Below are positions 1-9,750 of a stretch of DNA of 64,000 nt, in pieces. Numbering within the stretch: position 1 is the stretch's first letter; each line of letters opens with the position of its first letter. The position numbers were made by a program, and so were the translations under genes. This DNA comes from Buttiauxella agrestis ATCC 33320. Lineage in GTDB: Bacteria > Pseudomonadota > Gammaproteobacteria > Enterobacterales > Enterobacteriaceae. The notes beneath the pieces were generated by a model. The model had not been told where the DNA came from and made no database searches. It was given only the letters and a program-made list of their open reading frames with translations. The stretch spans positions 1,984,001-2,048,000 of the forward strand of contig JALKFA010000001.1 of the NCBI GenBank assembly GCA_024169445.1, given 5' to 3'.

Positions 1-642
1 TTGCAGCAGTTCGCCTGGACCTAATGAGTTAGGCACACCTACGGTAATCGCCAGAATGCCGGAAACACCAGACAGTTTTTGCAGTACGCGAGATTGCGCG
101 TAAGCAGAAAACTCCAGGCCGCCGTACTCTTTCTTGATGATCATCGCGAAGAAGCGATGTTCTTTTAAATAAGCCCACAACTCTGGCGGTAAATCTGCCA
201 TTTCGTGTGTGATTTGGAAGTCATTCGCCAGACGGCAGGCTTCTTCAACTGGGCCATCGATAAAGGCTTGTTCTTCTTCAGTCAGTTTTGGCTGCGGGTA
301 GTTATGCAGTTTTTCCCAGTCTGGTTTACCGCGGAACAAGTCACCTTCCCACCAGGTTGTACCGGCGTCGATAGCCTCTTTTTCGGTACGTGACATTGGC
401 GGCATGACTTTACGGAAGCTACGGAATACCGGAGCGGAAATTAAAGATTTACGCATTGGTGTAAAGACGAACGGCACCAGAATTATCGCCAGCGGAACGA
501 GCACCCAGATTGACCAGATACCGGCGAAACCAAGCGCTGCCGTCCACACCAGCAAAATTGCGCTACTGAGCAGTAAATTGACCTGGTGATAGAAAAGCAC
601 ACCGAGGAGAACAACCGTTGCAACAATACTCAAAATCAACAT
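1..642 (-). CDS. fadE: Acyl-CoA dehydrogenase FadE (N-terminal part, cut by window edge)
   Basis: Catalyses the first, FAD-dependent step of fatty-acid beta-oxidation. Only the first 214 residues are in the window; the gene continues past base 1. The N-terminus ([13 protein letters not shown]...) is strongly hydrophobic with about two membrane segments in the first 60 residues. It is followed by the FadE-typical stretch [18 protein letters not shown] and, near the edge, [15 protein letters not shown] and [18 protein letters not shown], which are near-identical to E. coli FadE from memory. The start ATG (640-642) is preceded on the minus strand by GGGAG with about 8 nt spacing. It is divergent from gmhA, and a FadR-type operator lies 22 bp upstream, consistent with fatty-acid control. 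Confidence 0.97.
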   Translation of the reverse strand, partial: MLILSIVATVVLLGVLFYHQVNLLLSSAILLVWTAALGFAGIWSIWVLVPLAIILVPFVFTPMRKSLISAPVFRSFRKVMPPMSRTEKEAIDAGTTWWEGDLFRGKPDWEKLHNYPQPKLTEEEQAFIDGPVEEACRLANDFQITHEMADLPPELWAYLKEHRFFAMIIKKEYGGLEFSAYAQSRVLQKLSGVSGILAITVGVPNSLGPGELLQ

Positions 643-663
643 ATAGGAAACTCCCTTGCTTGT

Positions 664-680
664 AGGAGGTCTGACCACTT
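664..680 (-). promoter_or_regulatory. FadR operator upstream of fadE
   Basis: Read on the minus strand the site is AAGTGGTCAGACCTCCT. It matches the FadR consensus AACTGGTCNGACCTGTT at nearly all core positions (TGGTCAGACCT intact). It lies 22-38 nt before the fadE start codon, so bound FadR would block transcription until released by long-chain acyl-CoA. Assignment is by eye from the known consensus. Confidence 0.72.
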
Positions 681-855
681 GGATGTATTGGTTTTAGTTC
701 ATGTGGTTTTTTTTAGCAATATGTTCACAAAATAATTACAACCTTGCTCACATTGTTACCGCACAGAACCGCAAAAGAAGGAGGTTATGGCGCTTCTCGC
801 GCTATCCGGTAAACTGCTTGGGTTAATCAATCGAAAAATGCTGAAGGACATCCTC

Positions 856-1437
856 ATGTACCAGGATCTTATTCGTAACGAATTGAATGAAGCAGCAGAA
901 ACACTGGCTAACTTCCTGAAAGATGACGCTAACATTCACGCGATTCAGCGTGCAGCAGTACTGCTGGCTGATAGCTTCAAAGCAGGCGGCAAAGTGCTGT
1001 CATGCGGTAACGGCGGCTCACATTGCGATGCAATGCACTTTGCTGAAGAACTGACAGGTCGCTACCGTGAAAACCGCCCAGGCTACCCGGCAATCGCTAT
1101 TTCTGATGTCAGCCACATCTCTTGTGTGAGCAACGATTTTGGCTACGAGTATATATTCTCTCGTTACATTGAAGCGGTTGGGCGTGAAGGCGACGTGCTG
1201 CTGGGGATCTCCACTTCAGGTAATTCCGGCAACGTGATTAAAGCCATTGAAGCTGCGCGTGCGAAAGGCATGAAAGTCATTACCCTGACCGGCAAAGACG
1301 GTGGCAAAATGGATGGCACTGCGGATGTTGAAATTCGCGTTCCGCACTTTGGTTACGCTGACCGCATTCAGGAAATTCACATTAAAGTGATTCACATCCT
1401 GATCCAGCTTATCGAAAAAGAGATGGTTAAAGCTTAA
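856..1437 (+). CDS. gmhA: Phosphoheptose isomerase (sedoheptulose 7-phosphate isomerase)
   Basis: Converts sedoheptulose 7-phosphate to D-glycero-manno-heptose 7-phosphate, the first committed step of the ADP-heptose branch for the LPS inner core; cytoplasmic. It has 193 residues (E. coli 192) with a single SIS fold: [20 protein letters not shown] near residues 49-68 and the phosphate-binding STSGNSGN at 119-126. The catalytic pair E65 and H180 of the E. coli enzyme is present at the same numbers. An open frame extends upstream to 787, but the start at 856 has AAGGA spaced about 7 nt and gives [10 protein letters not shown] as in E. coli. Monocistronic, divergent from fadE. Confidence 0.97.
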   Translation: MYQDLIRNELNEAAETLANFLKDDANIHAIQRAAVLLADSFKAGGKVLSCGNGGSHCDAMHFAEELTGRYRENRPGYPAIAISDVSHISCVSNDFGYEYIFSRYIEAVGREGDVLLGISTSGNSGNVIKAIEAARAKGMKVITLTGKDGGKMDGTADVEIRVPHFGYADRIQEIHIKVIHILIQLIEKEMVKA

Positions 1438-1455
1438 GTTCTGCCTGATCTTGTT

Positions 1456-1568
1456 CCCTCTCCATCAGAGAGAGGGTTAGGGTGAGGGGGAAAAGATGGC
1501 ACCTGAATATTGAGTTTGTCCTCAGGTTCGGGTCGCCCTCATCCCTGCCTTCTTCCCAGGGGGAAGGT
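1456..1568. repeat. CCCTC/GAGGG intergenic repeat element with nested hairpins
   Basis: Fills the gmhA-yafJ gap. Seen directly: hairpin CCCTCTC (1456-1462) with GAGAGGG (1470-1476); AGGGTGAGGG (1479-1488) facing CCCTCATCCCT (1536-1546); a small ACCTGA/TCAGGT hairpin between them; and hairpin CTTCCC (1552-1557) with GGGAAG (1561-1566). The same vocabulary recurs at 10811-10887 and, in short form, at 37976-37999 and 41789-41815. The element may also end gmhA transcripts. It is not a GTAG-headed REP. Confidence 0.6.
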
Positions 1569-1600
1569 GAAAACAAAAGAATGAGTAGTGGGAGGTTAAT

Positions 1601-2368
1601 ATGTGCGAACTGCTCGGGATGAGCGCCAACGTACCAACGGATATTTGCTTTAGTTTTACTGGGTTGGTACAGCGTGGCGGTGGAACAGGGCCACATAAAG
1701 ATGGCTGGGGAATTACCTTTTATGAAGGTAAAGGTTGCCGCACGTTCAAAGATCCGCAACCCAGCTTTAATTCACCCATTGCTAAACTTGTGCAGGATTA
1801 TCCGATCAAATCCTGTTCAGTAGTCGCACATATTCGTCAGGCAAACCGCGGTAAAGTGGCGCTCGAGAATACCCATCCGTTTACGCGTGAACTATGGGGC
1901 CGTAACTGGACTTATGCCCACAATGGCCAGCTTAAAGGTCATCGCTCTCTTGATACCGGGCCGTTCCGTCCAATCGGTGAAACTGACAGTGAACAAGCAT
2001 TTTGCTGGCTGCTGCATAAGCTGACACAACGTTATCCACGAACGCCTGGCAATATGCAGGCAGTGTTCCGTTACATCACCGAACTTGCGGGGCAATTGCG
2101 CGAGAAAGGTGTGTTTAATATGTTGTTGTCGGATGGGCGCTACGTGATGGCGTTCTGTTCCACGAACCTGTACTGGATAACCCGACGGGCACCCTTTGGC
2201 GTGGCAAAACTGTTGGACCAGGATGTGGAAATCGATTTTCAGGAAGAGACCACACTCAATGATGTGGTCACGGTCATCGCGACTCAACCTCTGACAGGAA
2301 ACGAAACCTGGCACAAGATTGCACCAGGTGAGTCGGAATTATTTTGTCTCGGGGAGCGCGTAGTTTGA
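1601..2368 (+). CDS. yafJ: Class II glutamine amidotransferase YafJ
   Basis: A 255-residue class II (Ntn-type) glutamine amidotransferase domain protein. Residue 2 is the cysteine that becomes the N-terminal nucleophile after Met removal ([10 protein letters not shown]). Conserved family segments follow: [11 protein letters not shown] (~34-44), [11 protein letters not shown] (~76-86), NTHPF and the oxyanion-region YAHNGQLKG (~111-119). The acceptor substrate is not known for this family and I infer none. The start has a clean GGGAGG Shine-Dalgarno. The 3' end overlaps the convergent yafK by 30 bp. Confidence 0.93.
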   Translation: MCELLGMSANVPTDICFSFTGLVQRGGGTGPHKDGWGITFYEGKGCRTFKDPQPSFNSPIAKLVQDYPIKSCSVVAHIRQANRGKVALENTHPFTRELWGRNWTYAHNGQLKGHRSLDTGPFRPIGETDSEQAFCWLLHKLTQRYPRTPGNMQAVFRYITELAGQLREKGVFNMLLSDGRYVMAFCSTNLYWITRRAPFGVAKLLDQDVEIDFQEETTLNDVVTVIATQPLTGNETWHKIAPGESELFCLGERVV

Positions 2369-3076
2369 TGCCAGCTGTGGTTGTGTCGTTGGCACAACCG
2401 GCTTACTAATCACGTAATTACCGCTGATAACAGAAACGCCTGGTGGCTGGTGATTTGCCGTAAAGTAGTCATAGCCCGGCTTCAGTTGTTTCCAGAAGTT
2501 GATGTAGTACGAATACTTGTGGCGTTCCATATTGGCGTCAGTCATGCGGAACGGATAAATGCTAACTTGCACGCTTGGCTGGCCGAACACCAGTGCCCCG
2601 GTAACAAACTGGAAAATCTCATCAATGTTGCTGTCAGTCATGGCATAGCAGCCAACAGACACGCAAGCACCGTGAATCATCAGATATTGGCCTTGATAAC
2701 CATGTGAGCGATCAAACTCATTTGGGAAGCCGATGTTAATGGCTTTATAAAAGCGGCTATCAGGTTTGAGCTGGTTGCGGGTCACGTTATAAAAACCTTC
2801 AGGACTCTTAAAATCACCCTGACGCTGTTTTGGACCTAACCCACCGGAATAGTTACAGATGCTATAGCTGTCGAGCAGTTGGAACTGTTCGCCCATCTTT
2901 ACGTATAGCTCTAGTGTGCGCTCTTCCTTAAATATCTGAATATAAACAGGAGAGCCCATAAGTTGTTGCTTGAATTCTTTGCTGACAGGCGTGGTTGACG
3001 TATTGCCGCTCAATAAGCTGGCAAACGACATGCACGGTATCAGAAGCATCGCAATAATGAGTGCGATCTTACGCAT
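2339..3076 (-). CDS. yafK: YkuD-fold murein protein DpaA/YafK (detaches Lpp from peptidoglycan)
   Basis: 245 residues; signal peptide about 1-19 ([19 protein letters not shown]), so periplasmic. The L,D-transpeptidase (YkuD) domain covers about 40-190, with the catalytic histidine/cysteine region [16 protein letters not shown]; the last Cys is the expected nucleophile. In E. coli this protein (YafK, renamed DpaA or LdtF) is reported to cleave the covalent link between Braun lipoprotein and peptidoglycan rather than make cross-links. That role is transferred by homology. It is convergent with yafJ and overlaps it by 30 bp. Confidence 0.93.
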   Translation of the reverse strand: MRKIALIIAMLLIPCMSFASLLSGNTSTTPVSKEFKQQLMGSPVYIQIFKEERTLELYVKMGEQFQLLDSYSICNYSGGLGPKQRQGDFKSPEGFYNVTRNQLKPDSRFYKAINIGFPNEFDRSHGYQGQYLMIHGACVSVGCYAMTDSNIDEIFQFVTGALVFGQPSVQVSIYPFRMTDANMERHKYSYYINFWKQLKPGYDYFTANHQPPGVSVISGNYVISKPVVPTTQPQLASNYALPETK

Positions 3077-3562
3077 ACTGCTTTATTCCTTGATAAGACT
3101 TATACCAAATGCCAGGACGGCAAAATAAGAGACCCGAAATCAGAATGCTCTGGATTAGGAGCGCTCAACATTAGCACCGTTATGAATTTTCGCAAGCTTG
3201 ATACGAAGCATTTAGCAACATATCTAACGTTTATCTGATAATAGATAAACCCTGTAAGTTAACTTTTTGCGTAACAGCTCGCATTGCTGCATATCGGAGT
3301 GTCGATTTCTCGCCATTCCAGGCCCTATTGATGCTAAAATCCCCCGCGAATGTTGACCTGCGGATTAGAACGGAAACTATCCATAAGTCAGTTGTCCCGA
3401 TCATAAGGGCGACTTAGCACTCCCTCTCGCAATAGTGAACGGATGCGTTTCCATTTTTAATCTGCCTTATGTGTCGCATCGGTTGAACCCTGTTTCGACC
3501 CATCCGTTGTCGGCTACAGTTTTTGTCGGTATGTTTAAGCCAATTTTAAACGTGATAACCTT
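3077..3562. promoter_or_regulatory. Promoter and long leader region upstream of the nqr operon
   Basis: 486 bp between the divergent yafK and nqrA. No credible ORF and no tRNA. It contains TTGATGCTAAAAT (about 3328-3340), which could serve as an extended -10, leaving an untranslated leader of some 220 nt. Within it the 8-bp inverted repeat AACGGATG (3438-3445) / CATCCGTT (3501-3508) could pair. I recognise no operator. Promoter placement is inference. Confidence 0.4.
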
Positions 3563-4906
3563 ATGATAAAAATCAAAAAAGGTCTGGATTTGCCTATTGC
3601 CGGTTTGCCGGAACAGCAAATTCATGACGGCCCAGCGATACCCTTAGTGGCCCTGCTCGGTGAAGAGTATGTGGGCATGCGTCCTTCTATGCTGGTGCAA
3701 GAGGGCGACAAGGTATTGAAAGGCCAGCCACTCTTCGAAGATAAAAAGAACCCAGGCGTACTCTTTACTGCACCTGCAAGTGGAACGGTAAAAGCGATTA
3801 ACCGTGGCGAGCGTCGAGTGCTGCAATCTCTGGTTATTGAGGTTCAAGGTGATGAGCAGGTCGTTTTCGAACGTTTTGCACCAGACAGCCTTGCCAAACT
3901 GCCGCGTGAGACCGTTCAGTCGCAATTATTAGCTTCCGGTTTGTGGACTGCGCTGCGGACTCGTCCATTCAGCAAAGCCCCACAACCCGCAAGCGTTCCT
4001 GCCGCCATTTTTGTCACCGCAATCGACACCAATCCGCTGGCGGCTGACCCACAACCCATTATTCGCGCCCACCGCGAAATGTTTGACGCCGGTTTAACCC
4101 TGCTATCCCGATTGACGGATGGCAAAGTCCACGTCTGTCAGGCGGGGGGCGGTAAGCTCGGTGGTCATCCTGTTGGGCAAGTGACTTTCAATGAGTTTGC
4201 TGGCCCTCATCCCGCTGGGTTAGTGGGCACACACATCCACTTCCTCGAACCGGTTAGTTTGCAAAAAATGGTCTGGCACCTGAATTACCAGGATGTGATT
4301 GCCATTGGCAAATTGTTCGTGGAAGGCGAGCTGTGGACCGAACGCGTTATTGCGTTAGCTGGCCCGCAGGTTAAAAAGCCGCGCCTGATTCGCACATGCC
4401 TGGGTGCTTCGCTCGATGTGCTTACGGCGGGTGAGCTGGAAGAAGGCGAAAACCGCATTGTTTCGGGTTCGGTGTTAAGTGGAACAATGGCTGCTGGTCC
4501 GTTAGCCTGGCTTGGTCGTTTCCACCTGCAGGTTACCGTGCTGAAGGAAGGGCGTGAAAAAGAGCTATTTGGTTGGGTTATGCCGGGTGCTGATAAATAT
4601 TCAATTACCCGTACCACCGTCGGCCACTTCCTGAAGCGGAAACTCTTTAACTTCTCAACAGATACCAATGGTGGTGAGCGCTCAATGGTGCCAATCGGCA
4701 ACTATGAACGTGTGATGCCGCTGGATATTCTGCCAACGATGTTATTGCGCGATTTACTGGCGGGGGATACCGACAGCGCTCAGGCGTTGGGGTGTCTGGA
4801 GCTGGATGAAGAAGATTTAGCGCTTTGTACCTATGTTTGCCCTGGGAAGTATGAATACGGTCCAGTGCTACGCGAGGTGTTAACCCGCATCGAGCAGGAA
4901 GGATAA
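3563..4906 (+). CDS. nqrA: Na+-translocating NADH:quinone reductase subunit A
   Basis: Peripheral cytoplasmic-side subunit of Na+-NQR, the respiratory complex that oxidises NADH, reduces ubiquinone and pumps Na+. 447 residues, the usual size. The start [18 protein letters not shown] and the segments [19 protein letters not shown] and [16 protein letters not shown] (barrel-sandwich region, ~40-95) are typical of NqrA, as is the C-terminal [21 protein letters not shown], which resembles RnfC C-termini. First gene of a tight operon, with nqrB 3 nt downstream. Confidence 0.97.
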   Translation: MIKIKKGLDLPIAGLPEQQIHDGPAIPLVALLGEEYVGMRPSMLVQEGDKVLKGQPLFEDKKNPGVLFTAPASGTVKAINRGERRVLQSLVIEVQGDEQVVFERFAPDSLAKLPRETVQSQLLASGLWTALRTRPFSKAPQPASVPAAIFVTAIDTNPLAADPQPIIRAHREMFDAGLTLLSRLTDGKVHVCQAGGGKLGGHPVGQVTFNEFAGPHPAGLVGTHIHFLEPVSLQKMVWHLNYQDVIAIGKLFVEGELWTERVIALAGPQVKKPRLIRTCLGASLDVLTAGELEEGENRIVSGSVLSGTMAAGPLAWLGRFHLQVTVLKEGREKELFGWVMPGADKYSITRTTVGHFLKRKLFNFSTDTNGGERSMVPIGNYERVMPLDILPTMLLRDLLAGDTDSAQALGCLELDEEDLALCTYVCPGKYEYGPVLREVLTRIEQEG

Positions 4907-4909
4907 GTC

Positions 4910-6148
4910 ATGGGCTTGAAGCATTTATTTGAAAAACTAGAGCCGCATTTCACTCAAGGCGGAAAGCTAGAAAAATACTACCCACTCTTTGAAGCTACGG
5001 CGACATTGTTCTATACACCAGGCATCGTTACGCCTGGAGCTTCCCATGTTCGTGATGCTATCGATTTGAAACGCATGATGATCCTGGTGTGGTTTGCGGT
5101 ATTCCCAGCCATGTTCTGGGGTATGTACAACGTCGGGCTACAAACCATTCCCGCACTGAACAAAATGTACGGTGCAGAACATCTCCAACAGGTGATTTCA
5201 TCTGACTGGCATTATGTTGTTGCCCAATGGCTCGGAGTGAACTTTACGCCGGATGCTGGCTGGCTCAGCATGATGACCCTCGGGGCGGTCTTCTTCCTGC
5301 CAATCTACATCACTGTATTTTTGGTGGGTGGTTTTTGGGAAGTCATGTTTGCGATCATCCGCAAACATGAAGTTAACGAAGGCTTTTTTGTCACTTCTAT
5401 TCTGTTTGCGCTGGTGGTTCCTCCAACGCTACCACTTTGGCAAGCCGCACTCGGTATCACTTTCGGTGTGGTTATCGCTAAAGAGATCTTCGGTGGAACA
5501 GGCCGTAACTTCCTAAACCCGGCATTAGCTGGCCGCGCCTTCCTGTTCTTCGCATACCCTGCGCAGATTTCAGGTGATTTGGTGTGGACTGCGGCAGATG
5601 GTTTCTCAGGTGCAACTCCTCTTTCCCAGTGGGCGAACGGCGGTAGCGAAGGCCTGGTGAATGTAGGAACCGGTCAACCTGTCACATGGATGGATGCTTT
5701 CCTTGGCAACATTCCTGGTTCGATTGGTGAAGTTTCAACACTGATGATTCTGATTGGTGGTGCGATTATTCTGTTTGGCCGCGTGGCTTCCTGGCGCATT
5801 GTCGCGGGGGTGATGCTCGGCATGATTGTGACAGCCACCCTGTTTAACTTCATCGGTTCTGCAACTAACCCGCTGTTTGCTATGCCGTGGTACTGGCATA
5901 TGGTGCTGGGTGGTTTTGCCTTCGGCATGATGTTCATGGCGACCGACCCTGTTTCTGCCTCGTTTACCAACAAAGGTAAATGGTGGTACGGGGCACTCAT
6001 CGGGGTGATGTGTGTCTTGATTCGTGTCGTCAACCCAGCCTATCCAGAAGGGATGATGCTGGCGATCTTGTTCGCCAACCTCTTTGCGCCACTGTTCGAT
6101 TACCTGGTGGTGCAGGCCAATATCAAGCGGAGGAAGTCGCGTGGCTGA
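4910..6148 (+). CDS. nqrB: Na+-NQR subunit B (membrane, covalent FMN, quinone site)
   Basis: 412 residues, polytopic inner-membrane protein, about ten hydrophobic segments starting near residue 55. The covalent FMN attachment motif SGAT is present ([10 protein letters not shown]); the modified threonine is T236, the same number as in the Vibrio cholerae enzyme. The amphipathic N-terminal ~50 residues are cytoplasmic in known structures. The stop overlaps the nqrC start by 8 nt, implying translational coupling. FMN attachment needs ApbE, which is not encoded in this operon. Confidence 0.97.
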   Translation: MGLKHLFEKLEPHFTQGGKLEKYYPLFEATATLFYTPGIVTPGASHVRDAIDLKRMMILVWFAVFPAMFWGMYNVGLQTIPALNKMYGAEHLQQVISSDWHYVVAQWLGVNFTPDAGWLSMMTLGAVFFLPIYITVFLVGGFWEVMFAIIRKHEVNEGFFVTSILFALVVPPTLPLWQAALGITFGVVIAKEIFGGTGRNFLNPALAGRAFLFFAYPAQISGDLVWTAADGFSGATPLSQWANGGSEGLVNVGTGQPVTWMDAFLGNIPGSIGEVSTLMILIGGAIILFGRVASWRIVAGVMLGMIVTATLFNFIGSATNPLFAMPWYWHMVLGGFAFGMMFMATDPVSASFTNKGKWWYGALIGVMCVLIRVVNPAYPEGMMLAILFANLFAPLFDYLVVQANIKRRKSRG

Positions 6149-6935
6149 AGTGAAAAGTAACGATAGCATCGGCAGAACACTGCTGGTGGTGCTGGTGCTT
6201 TGCCTGGTGTGTTCCGTCGTGGTGGCAGGCTCGGCTGTAGGGCTTAAAGCTCGCCAGCAAGAGCAGAAAGCGCTCGATAAGCAACGTAACATCCTGGATG
6301 TTGCAGGCTTAGCAACACCCAAAATGACCGGCGAAGATGTCAAATCAATCTATGAGTCACGCATTACACCGCGCTTGTTAGACCTAAAGAGTGGTGAACT
6401 ACTGGATAAAAATTCCTCAAAATTTGACCAGGCTGCAGCACTCCGTGATCCAACACAGAGCATCACGCTTGATTCAAGTGACGACCGTGCCGGGATAAAG
6501 CAGCGCAGCAATATCGTCGAAATTTATCTGGTGCGTGATGAGCAAAATAAAGTGCAGGAAGTCGTGTTGCCAGTTTATGGCAAAGGCTTGTGGTCGATGA
6601 TGTATGCCTTTGTTTCTCTGCAAACCGATGGCCGTACGGTAAAAGGCATTACTTACTATGATCAGGGTGAGACCCCAGGTCTGGGTGGTGAGGTTGAAAA
6701 CCCGAACTGGCGTGCGCAGTGGATTGGTAAAAAACTGCTTGATGACAATGGGCAGCCAGCGATCCGCTTAGTGAAAGGTGGTGCACGTCAGGGGGATGAG
6801 TATGGGGTAGATGGTTTATCCGGTGCCACACTGACGGCAAACGGGGTACAACACACTTTTGATTTCTGGATGGGTGAACTTGGTTTTGGCCCGTTCCTGA
6901 AACACGTTCGTGAAGGAGCGCTCAACAATGGCTGA
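6141..6935 (+). CDS. nqrC: Na+-NQR subunit C (periplasmic covalent FMN)
   Basis: 264 residues from a GTG start at 6141, chosen over an in-frame upstream extension because GGAGG lies just before it and the product then begins [13 protein letters not shown] as in other NqrC proteins. One N-terminal membrane helix (~14-34), then a periplasmic FMN-binding domain. The flavinylation motif [14 protein letters not shown] lies near residues 221-234. It overlaps nqrB by 8 nt and nqrD by 8 nt. Confidence 0.96.
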   Translation: MAEVKSNDSIGRTLLVVLVLCLVCSVVVAGSAVGLKARQQEQKALDKQRNILDVAGLATPKMTGEDVKSIYESRITPRLLDLKSGELLDKNSSKFDQAAALRDPTQSITLDSSDDRAGIKQRSNIVEIYLVRDEQNKVQEVVLPVYGKGLWSMMYAFVSLQTDGRTVKGITYYDQGETPGLGGEVENPNWRAQWIGKKLLDDNGQPAIRLVKGGARQGDEYGVDGLSGATLTANGVQHTFDFWMGELGFGPFLKHVREGALNNG

Positions 6936-7566
6936 TATTTCAGACATGAAAGAGGTCAAACGGGTACTGGTGAGTCCTTTGGTGGATAACAACCCGATTG
7001 CCTTGCAAATACTCGGGGTCTGTTCGGCGCTGGCAGTGACCACGAAACTGGAAACTGCATTCGTTATGACCATCGCAGTAACCGTGGTAACGGCATTTTC
7101 CAGCATGTTCATTTCGATGATCCGCAATCTGATCCCAAACAGTGTGCGAATCATCGTGCAGATGGCGATCATTGCTTCGTTGGTTATCGTTGTGGATCAG
7201 ATTCTGCGTGCTTACGCCTACGAGATTTCCAAGCAGCTTTCGGTCTTCGTCGGCCTGATCATCACTAACTGTATCGTTATGGGGCGTGCTGAAGCTTACG
7301 CCATGAAGTCGCCACCGTTGGCAAGCTTCATGGATGGCATCGGTAATGGCTTGGGATATGGTGTGATATTGCTGCTGGTTGGCTTCCTGCGTGAACTCAT
7401 TGGTAGTGGAAAATTGTTTGGTATCACGGTACTGGAAACGGTGCAGAACGGTGGTTGGTATCAGCCAAACGGTATGTTCCTGCTCGCGCCAAGTGCGTTC
7501 TTTATTATCGGCCTGCTTATCTGGGCCTTGCGTACGCTTAAGCCTGCGCAACAGGAAAAGGACTAA
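6928..7566 (+). CDS. nqrD: Na+-NQR subunit D
   Basis: 212 residues, about six membrane helices; with NqrE it forms the Na+-channel-like core of the complex, including an intramembrane Fe-S centre. The start at 6928 ([14 protein letters not shown]) follows a GAAGGAG Shine-Dalgarno and overlaps nqrC by 8 nt. The conserved [14 protein letters not shown] loop carries the membrane cysteine expected for this family. Confidence 0.96.
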   Translation: MADISDMKEVKRVLVSPLVDNNPIALQILGVCSALAVTTKLETAFVMTIAVTVVTAFSSMFISMIRNLIPNSVRIIVQMAIIASLVIVVDQILRAYAYEISKQLSVFVGLIITNCIVMGRAEAYAMKSPPLASFMDGIGNGLGYGVILLLVGFLRELIGSGKLFGITVLETVQNGGWYQPNGMFLLAPSAFFIIGLLIWALRTLKPAQQEKD

Positions 7567-7572
7567 CTGATT

Positions 7573-8169
7573 ATGGAACATATGATTAGTCTGTTTGTTC
7601 GCGCAGTGTTTATTGAGAACATGGCGCTCGCGTTCTTCCTTGGTATGTGCACCTTCCTGGCGGTGTCTAAGAAAGTCTCCACTGCATTCGGTTTGGGTGT
7701 AGCGGTGACCGTTGTTTTAGGGATTGCCGTTCCGGCGAACAATCTTGTTTATAACCTGATTCTTCGTGACGGCGCACTGGTCGAAGGTGTTGACCTTAGC
7801 TTCCTTAACTTCATTACCTTCATTGGTGTGATCGCCGCTCTGGTACAAATCCTCGAAATGATCCTCGATCGTTTCTTCCCGGCTCTCTACAACGCGTTAG
7901 GTATCTTCCTGCCGCTCATCACCGTTAACTGCGCGATCTTTGGTGGCGTGTCGTTTATGGTGCAGCGTGACTATAGCTTCGGTGAATCAATTGTTTATGG
8001 TATCGGCTCAGGTGTGGGTTGGATGCTGGCAATTGTCGCGATGGCAGGGATCCGCGAGAAGATGAAATATGCCAATGTGCCCGCAGGATTGCGTGGCTTA
8101 GGAATTACCTTTATCACCACTGGATTGATGGCACTGGGCTTTATGTCATTCTCCGGTGTGCAGCTATAA
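7573..8169 (+). CDS. nqrE: Na+-NQR subunit E
   Basis: 198 residues, six hydrophobic segments, inverted-topology partner of NqrD. It begins [20 protein letters not shown]. The conserved membrane cysteines are in [11 protein letters not shown] (~residue 26) and [10 protein letters not shown] (~120), matching the ligands of the NqrD/E Fe-S centre. Six nt after nqrD, twelve nt before nqrF. Confidence 0.97.
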   Translation: MEHMISLFVRAVFIENMALAFFLGMCTFLAVSKKVSTAFGLGVAVTVVLGIAVPANNLVYNLILRDGALVEGVDLSFLNFITFIGVIAALVQILEMILDRFFPALYNALGIFLPLITVNCAIFGGVSFMVQRDYSFGESIVYGIGSGVGWMLAIVAMAGIREKMKYANVPAGLRGLGITFITTGLMALGFMSFSGVQL

Positions 8170-8181
8170 GGGCGAAAACGT

Positions 8182-9405
8182 ATGGAAATTATTCTTGGCG
8201 TGGTGATGTTCACGCTAATTGTTTTGGCTCTGGCGCTGTTGATTTTGTTTGCCAAGTCAAAGCTCGTTAACTCCGGCGATGTGCTGATTGAGATTAACAA
8301 CGAAGCAGACAAACAGTTTCATGCACCCGCGGGTGATAAGCTGCTCAACACACTCTCAAGTCAGGGGATTTTCATCTCCTCGGCTTGTGGTGGCGGTGGT
8401 TCTTGCGGGCAATGCCGCGTGACCGTAAAAGAGGGCGGTGGTGATATTCTGCCTACTGAGCTTTCGCATATCACCAAGCGTGAAGCGAAAGAAGGTTGCC
8501 GTCTTGCCTGCCAGGTTGCTGTTAAGCAGGACATGAAAATTGAGCTGCCAGAGGAGATCTTTGGTGTTAAGAAATGGGAGTGTGAAGTTATCTCTAATGA
8601 TAACAAAGCCACCTTCATTAAAGAGCTCAAACTGCGTATCCCTGATGGTGATGTTGTGCCGTTCCGTGCTGGTGGCTATATCCAGATTGAAAGTCCACCG
8701 CATGAGGTTAACTACCAGGACTTCGATGTTCCTCAGGAATATCGTGGCGACTGGGATAAGTTTAATCTGTTCCGCTTCAAGTCGGTGGTTAAAGAGCCAT
8801 GCGTTCGCGCTTACTCAATGGCTAACTATCCAGATGAGAAAGGCATTATCATGCTGAACGTGCGTATCGCTACGCCGCCGCCGAATGTGCCTGATGCGCC
8901 TCCGGGGATTATGTCCTCATATATATGGTCGTTAAAAGCGGGCGACAAAGTGACAATATCCGGTCCATTTGGTGAGTTCTTTGCTAAAGAGACGGACGCT
9001 GAAATGGTGTTCATCGGCGGTGGTGCAGGTATGGCACCAATGCGATCACACATTTTTGACCAGCTTAAACGTCTTCATAGCACGCGAAAAATGAGTTTCT
9101 GGTACGGTGCTCGCTCTTCGCGTGAGATGTTCTACGAAGAAGAGTTTGAAAAACTGGCTCAGGAAAACCCGAACTTCACGTTCAATGTGGCGCTCTCAGA
9201 TCCGCAACCAGAAGACAACTGGACTGGTTACACCGGCTTCATCCACAACGTATTGCTTGAAAACTATCTTCGTAGCCATCCGGCACCAGAAGATTGTGAG
9301 TTCTATATGTGTGGGCCACCTATGATGAATGCCGCGGTTATCAAAATGCTCAAAGATTTGGGTGTTGAGGATGACAACATCATGCTAGATGACTTTGGCG
9401 GCTGA
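8182..9405 (+). CDS. nqrF: Na+-NQR subunit F (NADH dehydrogenase; 2Fe-2S, FAD)
   Basis: 407 residues; entry point for electrons. Order: membrane anchor (~3-24); plant-type ferredoxin domain (~33-130) with cluster cysteines C69, C75, C78 and C110; ferredoxin-reductase FAD domain with the RAYSMANYP flavin motif; and a NADH domain with [12 protein letters not shown] and the C-terminal [11 protein letters not shown] and DDFGG. All cofactor motifs are intact, so a working complex is expected. Confidence 0.97.
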   Translation: MEIILGVVMFTLIVLALALLILFAKSKLVNSGDVLIEINNEADKQFHAPAGDKLLNTLSSQGIFISSACGGGGSCGQCRVTVKEGGGDILPTELSHITKREAKEGCRLACQVAVKQDMKIELPEEIFGVKKWECEVISNDNKATFIKELKLRIPDGDVVPFRAGGYIQIESPPHEVNYQDFDVPQEYRGDWDKFNLFRFKSVVKEPCVRAYSMANYPDEKGIIMLNVRIATPPPNVPDAPPGIMSSYIWSLKAGDKVTISGPFGEFFAKETDAEMVFIGGGAGMAPMRSHIFDQLKRLHSTRKMSFWYGARSSREMFYEEEFEKLAQENPNFTFNVALSDPQPEDNWTGYTGFIHNVLLENYLRSHPAPEDCEFYMCGPPMMNAAVIKMLKDLGVEDDNIMLDDFGG

Positions 9406-9416
9406 CAGGAGCGTTT

Positions 9417-9641
9417 ATGCTGACAGTATTTTTAGCCACCTTCGTTATTTTTCTACTGGTGATCTTTGGAATGTCACTGGGCGTTATTGTGAAGCGCAAA
9501 TCGCTTCAGGGTAGCTGTGGTGGTATTGCCGCGTTAGGCATGGAGAAAGTTTGTAACTGCCCTGAACCCTGTGATGCTCGTAAGAAGCGTATCGCAAGGG
9601 CTGAGCGGCAAGCAAAACTTCAGCAGAACCGCATCCTGTAA
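9417..9641 (+). CDS. nqrM: Na+-NQR maturation protein NqrM
   Basis: 74 residues: one N-terminal membrane helix (~2-24) followed by a short cysteine-rich segment with C34, C46, C48 and C52, then a basic tail. This is the DUF539/NqrM layout; in Vibrio the protein is needed for NQR assembly, probably by delivering iron for the NqrD/E centre. Eleven nt after nqrF; last gene of the operon before a strong terminator. In other bacteria apbE often sits between nqrF and nqrM; here it does not. Confidence 0.92.
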   Translation: MLTVFLATFVIFLLVIFGMSLGVIVKRKSLQGSCGGIAALGMEKVCNCPEPCDARKKRIARAERQAKLQQNRIL

Positions 9642-9647
9642 ACCAGT

Positions 9648-9678
9648 AAAACCTCCCGCATCGTCGGGAGGTTTTCTT
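9648..9678 (+). terminator. Rho-independent terminator of the nqr operon
   Basis: AAAACCTCCCG (9648-9658), loop CATCGT, then CGGGAGGTTTT (9665-9675): an 11-bp perfect stem ending in a T-run, directly after nqrM. Confidence 0.93.
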
Positions 9679-9709
9679 TCCATTGAAGACTTTCCTCCTT
9701 AATTATTTT

Positions 9710-9729
9710 AACTGTATACTTATCCAGTA
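9710..9729 (+). promoter_or_regulatory. LexA (SOS) operator of dinB
   Basis: CTGTATACTTATCCAG at 9712-9727 fits the LexA consensus CTG-N10-CAG with an AT-rich centre and flanking A/TA bases. It ends about 22 nt before the dinB start codon, where it would cover the promoter. Confidence 0.88.
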
Positions 9730-9750
9730 ATATAACTGGTGCGAACAAGT

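Noticed and set aside
1427-1759. Minus-strand frame across the gmhA-yafJ gap
   Set aside because: Runs through the repeat element and the yafJ start; Pro/Leu/Ser repeats reflect the CCCTC hairpins.
6940-7581. Long open frame antisense to nqrD (213 codons)
   Set aside because: Exact shadow of a conserved gene; composition is His/Gln-rich as expected from complementary codons, with no ribosome-binding site or family resemblance.
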